A stretch of DNA of 6,253 nucleotides, from the NCBI GenBank assembly GCA_024959975.1, contig JANXFM010000078.1, forward strand, positions 1 through 6,253, in the 5' to 3' direction. The notes beneath the pieces are model-generated. The model saw nothing but the letters and a program-made list of their open reading frames with translations, had not been told where the DNA came from and did no database searches. The position numbers and the translations under genes are program-made. The DNA is from Flavobacteriales bacterium. Lineage in GTDB: Bacteria > Bacteroidota > Bacteroidia > Flavobacteriales > UBA7430. Positions 1-5,734 of this stretch are shown one piece after another. How positions within the stretch are numbered: position 1 is the stretch's first letter; each line of letters begins with the position of its first letter.

Positions 1-183
1 TACACATTGGATGAAGCTCAGGATGCTGCAGCAACCTTTGAAGCTATTGTTGAGCACATATTGATTGTAAAAAACAACAATGCAGACGTATATTGGCCGG
101 AATTTGGATTTAACGGGATCGGAGACCTTATCCCGGGTCAGGGATACCAAATTAAGGTAACTCAGGCAATTGATGCCTTCATG
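1..183 (+). repeat. GWN/IGY–FNGIGD–GYQIK module, copy 1 (partial)
   Basis: The encoded segment aligns without gaps to the module in the next gene: 19 of 31 residues are identical across the core from I22 to K52 (VY, P, F, FNGIGD, PG, GYQIK). The N-terminal GWN..IGY part of this copy lies before the window. I know no function for the module; it looks like a small extracellular beta-rich unit, which is inference. Confidence 0.7.
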
Positions 184-396
184 TATCCAAAAACAGACGG
201 ACAAAGAATTGCACTTACCCCCACCGTACCACAATGGGTCATAGACATGCCTGTCGAATTGCATCCAAATGACATTCGATCCATAGTTAAAGTTGTAAAT
301 CTATTAGGACAAGAAGTTAACCTAGATCAAAACCTAAAAGGATCAACACTGATCTATCTCTTCAGTGATGGAACCGTAGAGAAAAAATTACATTAA
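1..396 (+). CDS. Secreted surface protein with type IX-like sorting tail, 3' end only
   Basis: Open from the first base to TAA at 394–396 (131 residues visible), so the gene starts upstream of the window and the TTG at 7 is not its start. Residues 1–61 form a module with V-Y-x-P-x-F-x-FNGIGD and GYQIK that recurs in the next gene. Residues about 84–131 resemble a type IX secretion C-terminal sorting domain: a short beta-rich tail with VVNLLGQEV near residue 98 and a final SDGTVEKK, matching the usual pattern LLG-x-EV … G-x-x-x-x-x-x-DGT-x-x-K. In this family the tail directs outer-membrane export and is then cleaved, often with attachment to surface polysaccharide. The rest of the protein is outside the window, so its activity is unknown; an adhesin or other extracellular role is inference. 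A terminator follows at once, so this is the last gene of its transcript. Confidence 0.8.
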   Translation, partial: YTLDEAQDAAATFEAIVEHILIVKNNNADVYWPEFGFNGIGDLIPGQGYQIKVTQAIDAFMYPKTDGQRIALTPTVPQWVIDMPVELHPNDIRSIVKVVNLLGQEVNLDQNLKGSTLIYLFSDGTVEKKLH

Positions 397-425
397 AAAA
401 AAGCCCCGCATGTGCGGGCTTTTTT
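395..425 (+). terminator. Rho-independent terminator of the upstream surface gene
   Basis: An A-run (395–402) is followed by a GC-rich hairpin, left arm GCCCCGC (403–409), loop ATGT, right arm GCGGGC (414–419). One C is bulged out of the left arm. Six Ts follow (420–425). It begins at the stop codon of the upstream gene and separates it from the gene at 500. Confidence 0.88.
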
Positions 426-470
426 AATCACCAAACTTCCTAAACAATAGCAAATTAAGCTCAAAATGAC

Positions 471-478
471 TATCTTTA
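471..478 (+). promoter_or_regulatory. Possible Bacteroidota -7 promoter element
   Basis: TATCTTTA matches the Bacteroidota -7 consensus TAnnTTTG at all but the last base and lies 21 bases before the ATG at 500, in the only gap (426–499) where a promoter for that gene could sit after the terminator. No good TTTG-type -33 element is visible 17–23 bases upstream, so this is weak. Confidence 0.25.
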
Positions 479-499
479 AACCATAACCTTCCCCTCGTT

Positions 500-1759
500 A
501 TGAAAAGATGTTGTTTACTCATCGCTTTTGGTTGTCATTTTTTTGCATCCGTAGCTCAAGATATCAGTCAATATTATTTGGCAGATAGTGCTGAGTATAT
601 CTCGACGCTCGAGCAACTTCTTTCTGAACAGGAAACTTACTTCATTAGCCTTATTGACTCTGTAGCAAACAGCCCTATTGACATTTCTCTTAGTGAAGGT
701 TGGAACAACATAGGATACCCACTTAAAAGCCCAATAAATGTTGCAGCAGCACTATACCCAATACACCAAAACATTGAGGTAATTAAAGATAATGAGGGAC
801 ATGTTTACATACCACAATTCGCATTTAATGGCATTGGAGATTTCACACCCGGCCTCGGCTACCAAATTAAAATGAATAACGCTGTCGCAAGTTTTTCTTT
901 TACTACGGAAAACATAGCTGTAAATTATCTATTTGAAATTGAAGGCTGCACCGAGCCGACTGCACCAAATTACTGGCCACTCGCAAATAAAGATGACGGC
1001 AGTTGTTTAATAGATACCGACAACGATCTCATCTATGATACGGATGAAATTCAAGGCTGTCAGGATGGAAATGCGTGTAACTACGACCCTTTAGCTACAG
1101 ATGCCGGTGAATGCTTGTACCCTGTTCCGGGTTATGACTGCAATGACAACTGCATTAACGATAGCGATGGAGACTTAATTTGTGACGAATTTGAAATTGA
1201 AGGCTGCCTCGACATAAACGCATGCAATTACAATGAAAACACAACAGAATTAATTGAATGCGTATATGCTGAAAATTATTATGATTGTGATGACATCCTC
1301 ACTGTTGAAATTGGAGATGAAGTATTTGGAGGAATCGTATTTTACATGAGCGAAGATTTGAAAACAGGTTTGGTTGTTAGTACCAACGATCAAAGCAACT
1401 CTGCAAACTGGGGCTGCCAGGGAAATCTGATAGATGGAGCAAATAACGATCAAATCGGATCCGGTCTTCAAAACACCCTAAACATCATAAGTGATTGTAG
1501 TCAAAACAATATTGCTGCAAAGATCTGTAGCGAGCTTACACGAAATGGCTACGACGACTGGTACTTGCCAAGCAAAGGTGAACTCAATTTAATATATACA
1601 AATCTCCACAGTCAGGGCTTAGGGAATTTCAGTTCTATCTACTGGTCTTCCAGTCAATATTCTGATTTCTTTGCATGGATACAAAACTTTAATGGCGGAT
1701 CCCAAAATTACGACGGCAAATACGCAAACAGACAAGTAAGAGCTGTGCGATCATTCTAA
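500..1759 (+). CDS. Secreted multidomain protein with Cys/Asp-rich repeats and a DUF1566/Lcl_C-like domain
   Basis: Complete, 419 residues. The ATG at 500 is chosen because it opens a signal peptide: positive start (MKR), hydrophobic core, likely cut after A19 (SVA|QD). Residues about 28–56 look helical. Residues 64–134 are the GWN..IGY/FNGIGD/GYQIK module shared with the preceding gene. Residues 147–265 hold three Cys/Asp-rich repeats. Residues about 268–419 resemble DUF1566 (Lcl_C): GG-x-VFY near 277, AA-x-x-C near 339, DDWYLPSKGEL at 352–362, YWSSS at 381–385 and a terminal RAVRSF. Lcl_C is named after the C-terminus of a Legionella collagen-like adhesin; the family is usually extracellular. 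No type IX sorting tail follows, so release into the periplasm or an unrecognised anchor is possible. A surface-binding role is inference and the ligand is unknown. Confidence 0.85.
   Translation: MKRCCLLIAFGCHFFASVAQDISQYYLADSAEYISTLEQLLSEQETYFISLIDSVANSPIDISLSEGWNNIGYPLKSPINVAAALYPIHQNIEVIKDNEGHVYIPQFAFNGIGDFTPGLGYQIKMNNAVASFSFTTENIAVNYLFEIEGCTEPTAPNYWPLANKDDGSCLIDTDNDLIYDTDEIQGCQDGNACNYDPLATDAGECLYPVPGYDCNDNCINDSDGDLICDEFEIEGCLDINACNYNENTTELIECVYAENYYDCDDILTVEIGDEVFGGIVFYMSEDLKTGLVVSTNDQSNSANWGCQGNLIDGANNDQIGSGLQNTLNIISDCSQNNIAAKICSELTRNGYDDWYLPSKGELNLIYTNLHSQGLGNFSSIYWSSSQYSDFFAWIQNFNGGSQNYDGKYANRQVRAVRSF
689..901 (+). repeat. GWN/IGY–FNGIGD–GYQIK module, copy 2
   Basis: Residues 64–134 of the protein, from LSEGWNNIGY to VASFSF. 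This copy is complete and shows the N-terminal GWN..IGY part missing from copy 1. The strongest match to copy 1 is the FNGIGD…GYQIK half, at bases about 823–871. Confidence 0.7.
938..1294 (+). repeat. Three Cys/Asp-rich tandem protein repeats
   Basis: Three units begin at E-I-x-G-C (residues 147, 183 and 232). Units 2 and 3 carry GC-x-D-x-x-ACNY, a later E-C-x-Y and a DC; unit 1 has APNY instead of ACNY and so lacks that cysteine. Between units lie D-x-D-x-D/G-type acidic runs (DTDNDLIYD, DSDGDLICDE) like thrombospondin type 3 calcium loops. Disulfide bonding and calcium binding are inferred from these patterns. Confidence 0.75.
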
Positions 1760-1775
1760 AGCTGAATTCGCTTCC

Positions 1776-1802
1776 TAAACCTTGGGTTTAACCTAAGGTT
1801 TA
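1776..1802. terminator. Hairpin between convergent genes, possible weak bidirectional terminator
   Basis: Arms TAAACCTT (1776–1783) and AAGGTTTA (1795–1802) are perfect inverted repeats. Two further G-C pairs and one G-U pair (in the plus-strand RNA) extend the stem to 11 pairs, leaving a loop of five. It lies 16 bases after the plus-strand stop and overlaps the stop codon of the minus-strand ABC-F gene (1800–1802). There is no clean T-run on either side, so intrinsic termination is only a possibility. Confidence 0.5.
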
Positions 1803-3731
1803 ACGCTTCGCTAATAAAGTTTCCATTTGACTCTGATATTTCTCCCAGTCTTCCATCTGCTGATCCAGATCATCTTTAGACTTTTGATAATTGGCGAAGA
1901 ATTCTGCATCCGATAATAATGATTCACTTTTCTGTGGATCGGCCAGGTCTACATCACACTTCGCAATAAACTTTTCCAGATCATCTATTTTGCGCTCTGC
2001 TTTAGAAAGTAGATTATTAACTTTTTTTATTTCTTTTTCAAGTACCTTTCTATCTTCCTTACCCAACTGAACTTTAACGGGCTTTTTAAGCTCTTTAGAG
2101 CGCTTTTCTATCTCGCGCATAGATTCTACTTTCCTAAAGCTTAAATAGTCATTAATATCTCCTAAATGTGTTTTGATTTGCCCATCTCTGAACTCAATGA
2201 TCTTATTTGAAAGTCCGGCAAGAAAATCTCTGTCGTGAGAAACAATCACCAAAGTTCCCTGATAGGACTTCAAAGCATTCTTTAATACTTCTTTTGAAAT
2301 AATATCTAAATGATTGGTAGGCTCATCGAGAATCAAAAAATTTGAAGACTGCAATAACATTTTACATAATGCCAGTCTAGATCGTTCTCCTCCGGAAAGT
2401 ACGCTTACCTTTTTCTCTACATCATCGCCACTAAACAAAAATGAACCCAGCATATCTCTCGACCTGGATCTCAATTTGTCATCGGCAACATCTTCAATAA
2501 CATCAATAACTCTTTTTTCCGGATCTAATAGTTCAGCCTGATTTTGAGCAAAATAACTCATATCAACATTGTGACCTGTTTTTATACTCCCCTGATGTGT
2601 TTCAGCTTCGGTAATACATTTAATTAAAGTGGTTTTTCCCTGACCATTCTGCCCCACAAAAGCCAGACGATCTCCACGATCAATTTGCAAGTCTAAATTT
2701 TGAATGACCTTTTTTTCTCCGTAAAATTTTGATAATTGTTCAATCTCCAAAATTACTTTTCCTGGCGCTGTAGACTCCGGAAATGAAAAATTCATTTTTT
2801 TAAGGTCTGTAGCATCAACTTCCACGCGATCCATTTTATCGAGTTTCTTAATCAAACTTTGGGCAAAGGCAGCCTTACTCGCTTTGTACCTGAACTTGTC
2901 TATTAGCTCTTCAGTCTGTTTAATCTCCTTATCTTGATTTTTCTTTACCGCAACTTGTTGCTCTAGGCGCTCCTGACGCAATTGCAAATACTTTGTATAA
3001 GGAGCTTTATAATCATAAACCTTACGGTTTGCAATTTCTATCGTTCTATTGGTAACCTGATCCAGGAATGCCCTGTCGTGTGAAACCAATATAACCGCTC
3101 CTGCATAGCTTCTTAAAAAATTCTCCAGCCAAACAATAGACTCAATATCAAGGTGGTTTGTAGGCTCATCCAAAAGCAACACATCCGGGTTACTCAATAA
3201 GACCTTAGCCAATTCGATGCGCATACGCCATCCACCACTAAACGTGTCGGTAAGTTTTGTTAGATCTTCCGATTTAAAACCTAAACCAAAAAGTACCTTT
3301 TCAATATGAGCATGGAATGTGTAACCACCAATTACATTTAATTCGTGCTCTAATTCACTGCACTTGTTTATAATCTCAAGGTATTCCTCCGATTCATAGT
3401 CCGTTCTGTTTACAAGTTCTTCCTGAATAAAATTAAGTTCTTTTTGAACCTGTTTGATCCGTTCAAAAGCCTTTTCAGCCTCTTCAAGAACCGTATTTCC
3501 TTTTACAAAATCAATGTCTTGAGATAAATAACCTACTTCCATCTCTTTTTGTAGGTTAACCGAACCGGAATCGAAACCTTTTTTGGAATGAATAATCTTT
3601 AATAAGGTGGACTTACCTGCCCCATTCTTTCCAACAAGGCCTATTCGATCACCCTTATTTACCATAAAGCTCATATCGGCAAACAACACCTCACCTCCAA
3701 ACTGCACACTTATATTCTGAATTGCTAACAT
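1800..3731 (-). CDS. ABC-F family ATPase, YheS-like ribosome-associated factor
   Basis: 643 residues with two nucleotide-binding domains and no membrane segments. Domain 1: Walker A GKNGAGKST (34–42), signature SGGWRMR (165–171), Walker B LLLDEP (185–190) with catalytic E189, H-loop H218. Domain 2: Walker A GQNGQGKTT (360–368), signature LSGGER (445–450), Walker B ending DEP with E470, H499. All motifs are intact. The linker (about 240–320) has KFRYKASKAAFAQ then KKLDKM, the charged pattern of the tRNA-interacting arm, closest in my recall to YheS rather than Uup, EttA or YbiT. A charged coiled-coil tail spans about 535–643. ABC-F proteins bind the ribosomal E site and relieve stalled translation; this role is by family. 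The start ATG at 3731 overlaps the end of the upstream oxidoreductase gene by 7 bp, suggesting coupled translation. Nothing marks it as an antibiotic-resistance ABC-F. Confidence 0.93.
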   Translation of the reverse strand: MLAIQNISVQFGGEVLFADMSFMVNKGDRIGLVGKNGAGKSTLLKIIHSKKGFDSGSVNLQKEMEVGYLSQDIDFVKGNTVLEEAEKAFERIKQVQKELNFIQEELVNRTDYESEEYLEIINKCSELEHELNVIGGYTFHAHIEKVLFGLGFKSEDLTKLTDTFSGGWRMRIELAKVLLSNPDVLLLDEPTNHLDIESIVWLENFLRSYAGAVILVSHDRAFLDQVTNRTIEIANRKVYDYKAPYTKYLQLRQERLEQQVAVKKNQDKEIKQTEELIDKFRYKASKAAFAQSLIKKLDKMDRVEVDATDLKKMNFSFPESTAPGKVILEIEQLSKFYGEKKVIQNLDLQIDRGDRLAFVGQNGQGKTTLIKCITEAETHQGSIKTGHNVDMSYFAQNQAELLDPEKRVIDVIEDVADDKLRSRSRDMLGSFLFSGDDVEKKVSVLSGGERSRLALCKMLLQSSNFLILDEPTNHLDIISKEVLKNALKSYQGTLVIVSHDRDFLAGLSNKIIEFRDGQIKTHLGDINDYLSFRKVESMREIEKRSKELKKPVKVQLGKEDRKVLEKEIKKVNNLLSKAERKIDDLEKFIAKCDVDLADPQKSESLLSDAEFFANYQKSKDDLDQQMEDWEKYQSQMETLLAKR

Positions 3732-4786
3732 GGCATCTCGTTTTCGTAACGTTTAATATCTACTTCAGGGTCTAAAGAAATTCCCTGTTCCATAAAGTCA
3801 ATAAGTTGCAAAGATAAGTAGGGAGAAATTAATAAACCACGAGTTCCAAGACCATTAAACACAATAATATTATCGTATTTGGGATGTGCACCAAGCAGTG
3901 CTCTTCGATCCTTTACGGTTGGCCTTAATCCGGCCTCCTGTTTTACCACTTCAGGGCTTACACTTACCAATTCTTTCAATTTATCCAAGAGTTCTTCTTT
4001 TGCCTGCACTGTACAGACCTCATCTTTATCGTCCCAATTAAAAGTCGCTCCCACCTTGTACAAATCATCACCTAAAGGAAGAATTGAAATATTACTTTTT
4101 ATCAGTTCTCTGACCTGCAAGCCTTTTAACTTTACCGTGATCAACTCTCCCTTTGTTCGCATTAAAGGTAAATAGTTGAAGAAAGGATTATCCGTCAATC
4201 TATGTCCTTCACAAAAGACTATTTTGTCTGCTGAAACAGATTTGTACACCACAGCAGTTGAACGAATTTCTAAAGCATTGTAATCAAACACTTCGTTTAA
4301 AAAACAAGCTTCATTTTCAAGTTGTTCTTTAAAAAGTGAAATCACTTTTGACAATTGAACCCGACCGGAATTTATCACTTCTCCAAAACCAAAGTCTGCA
4401 ATAATATCTTTGTAGGGATTGGCAATAAAAGAAGGATTCATAAAAGGGGTAAGTCTGTCGTTCTCCGATTTCTCAAGCCACAAATTTTGTTCCTGAACAG
4501 AATAGAATTTTCGCCATAACTTTAATGGAGTATGAACAGATTCATTAAAAGTCTCTTCGAAGTTTTTAATAAAATCATACAAGGGTTCTAATTGTTCTTC
4601 AACTTTCCAGCAGGGTGTAAATCTTTTTAACACCATAGGATTATATGCCCCGGGAGCAATTTTGGAAGATGTACTTTCTCTATGCTTATCGATTACGAAA
4701 ACACTTTTGCCTTTTCGTTTGAGCTGAAAAGCTAAAACGGTCCCTGCCAAACCTTGTCCTACAATGATATAATCAAACTTTTTCAT
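3725..4786 (-). CDS. FAD-dependent oxidoreductase, DAO family, resembling the MnmC FAD domain
   Basis: 353 residues, soluble. The N-terminus has the dinucleotide-binding fold: GQGLAG (G10-x-G12-x-x-G15) and an acidic residue ending the second strand (D33) for the FAD ribose. SKIAPGAYNP (41–50) matches the G-A-x-Y-P stretch of MnmC. The C-terminus has GLRPTVKDRRALLG (286–299) and NGLGTRGLLISP (311–322), the closing FAD-binding loop; LG-T/S-RGL-x-x-P is close to MnmC. MnmC's FAD domain converts carboxymethylaminomethyl-uridine to aminomethyl-uridine at the tRNA wobble position; in E. coli it is fused to a methyltransferase, absent here. A free amino-acid oxidase such as ThiO is the main alternative, so no gene symbol is given. 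It starts 50 bp after gldN with a terminator between, and its TAG overlaps the ABC-F start. Family is sure, substrate is not. Confidence 0.88.
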   Translation of the reverse strand: MKKFDYIIVGQGLAGTVLAFQLKRKGKSVFVIDKHRESTSSKIAPGAYNPMVLKRFTPCWKVEEQLEPLYDFIKNFEETFNESVHTPLKLWRKFYSVQEQNLWLEKSENDRLTPFMNPSFIANPYKDIIADFGFGEVINSGRVQLSKVISLFKEQLENEACFLNEVFDYNALEIRSTAVVYKSVSADKIVFCEGHRLTDNPFFNYLPLMRTKGELITVKLKGLQVRELIKSNISILPLGDDLYKVGATFNWDDKDEVCTVQAKEELLDKLKELVSVSPEVVKQEAGLRPTVKDRRALLGAHPKYDNIIVFNGLGTRGLLISPYLSLQLIDFMEQGISLDPEVDIKRYENEMPC

Positions 4787-4789
4787 AAG

Positions 4790-4813
4790 AAAAAAAGCTC
4801 CCTAAGGGAGCTT
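4790..4813 (-). terminator. Intrinsic terminator after gldN, next to the oxidoreductase start
   Basis: A 19-base near-perfect palindrome (4795–4813; arms AAGCTCCCT and AGGGAGCTT around one centre base) is followed on the minus strand by a run of seven Ts (complement of 4790–4796, partly in the stem). It lies 23 bases after the gldN stop. The T-run ends three bases before the oxidoreductase ATG at 4786, so it either ends the gld transcript or attenuates read-through into the next two genes. Confidence 0.88.
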
Positions 4814-4836
4814 CATATTTTAACTTTGAAATAGGA

Positions 4837-5715
4837 TTAGTATTCCCAAAGATCGCTTTCCATATTACGGATATCGTTCTTAATACGATCAGCTTCAAGA
4901 AGCTGTTGCATTCTATCTTTCTTGTATTCAAAAATAGATCTGTCGTACAAGTTTGTTTCCTTAGTAATTACAGAAGCAAACAATCTCTTTTGTAAAAACT
5001 CATCATAAGTCAATCTTTCAACACTATTGCTAGTATTATAAACTGTAGCGTTTGCTAGCGTCTGACGAGCTTCTGGTAACCATACCCAAAACAACTTAAC
5101 TTTTTCCATTTCGTAAGTTTCTTTGTTCATGATTTCAGCCACAGGACAAAGACCTAGAATACGCACATCAAGTACAGACCTCTTTTTGTCGAAGAAACGG
5201 TCTTCTACAACTAAAAACTCTTTAATGTCTTTACTCTCAACACGTACTGTATCTAATTCACTAATTAACTCACCAGTATCAATATCCTCATATTCTTCCT
5301 CCGTAATAGAAAATAGTAGTTTGTTAATCGCCACAACAGACTTCACCTCATCAAAGTACTCATCTTCATAAGCAACTAAAGACTGATCTTCAAGTACTGC
5401 TTTCAATAAGTTATCAGCCATGTTCATACGAACTTGTCCAGAACCTAATTTTACAGGATACTGAGGGAAGTATAATGGATGGTTCTTTTTTTGTCTTAAG
5501 TCAATTCTTTGGATGTATGTTTTTGACCAAAGAATATCATCTTCTCGAACAAAAGGATAATCCAATACTCTGTTTTGATAGTCGTGATGCTTAATAAAAG
5601 CATGACCGTCTAAAGGTGTAGGACTAGAATTATAATCCAAAACATTTGTTTGAGCAAACATTGTAGAGCTTGCTAATAGAGCTAATCCTGTTAGGGCAAT
5701 CTTTAAGATTTTCAT
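4837..5715 (-). CDS. gldN: GldN/PorN, type IX secretion and gliding motility protein
   Basis: 292 residues. The ATG at 5715 opens a clear signal peptide (MKILKIALTG…, likely cut at FA|Q after residue 21), so the mature protein is periplasmic. Family hallmarks: REDDILWSKTYIQRIDLR (57–74) followed by NHPLYFP (78–84), then LFWVWLPEAR (208–217), and near the end LTYDEFLQKRLF (235–246) and NLYDRSI (255–261). In known systems GldN (PorN) binds the outer-membrane lipoprotein GldK (PorK) and forms the periplasmic ring of the T9SS, linked to the GldL–GldM motor. It lies 19 bp after gldM in the same direction, the conserved gldKLMN order, so it is surely cotranscribed with it. No second copy (gldO) is seen downstream; a terminator follows instead. 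Confidence 0.95.
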   Translation of the reverse strand: MKILKIALTGLALLASSTMFAQTNVLDYNSSPTPLDGHAFIKHHDYQNRVLDYPFVREDDILWSKTYIQRIDLRQKKNHPLYFPQYPVKLGSGQVRMNMADNLLKAVLEDQSLVAYEDEYFDEVKSVVAINKLLFSITEEEYEDIDTGELISELDTVRVESKDIKEFLVVEDRFFDKKRSVLDVRILGLCPVAEIMNKETYEMEKVKLFWVWLPEARQTLANATVYNTSNSVERLTYDEFLQKRLFASVITKETNLYDRSIFEYKKDRMQQLLEADRIKNDIRNMESDLWEY

Positions 5716-5734
5716 GATCGCTTCGTATTTAAAA

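Noticed and set aside
7..9. TTG as a start codon for the first gene
   Set aside because: The frame is open to the first base and begins in the middle of a module whose N-terminal part is seen in the neighbouring gene, so the true start is upstream.
500..540. Lipoprotein signal in the DUF1566-like protein (Cys at residue 12)
   Set aside because: The residues before the Cys (AFG) do not fit a lipobox and the hydrophobic core continues beyond it; a signal peptidase I site at SVA|QD fits better.
1250..1471. Minus-strand open frame inside the DUF1566-like gene
   Set aside because: It lies wholly antisense to a well-supported coding region and its product has no recognisable motif.
2314..2541. 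Plus-strand open frame inside the ABC-F gene
   Set aside because: Antisense to conserved ABC motifs; low-complexity Ser-rich product typical of a shadow frame.
3879..4175. Plus-strand open frame inside the oxidoreductase gene
   Set aside because: Antisense to the conserved C-terminal FAD-binding region; no independent signal.
4814..4860. Promoter for the oxidoreductase gene at the end of gldN
   Set aside because: A TTTG and a TATTTC occur on the minus strand, but the spacing is about 13 bases and the -7 match is poor.
5123..5371. Plus-strand open frame inside gldN
   Set aside because: Ser-rich shadow of the gldN reading frame.
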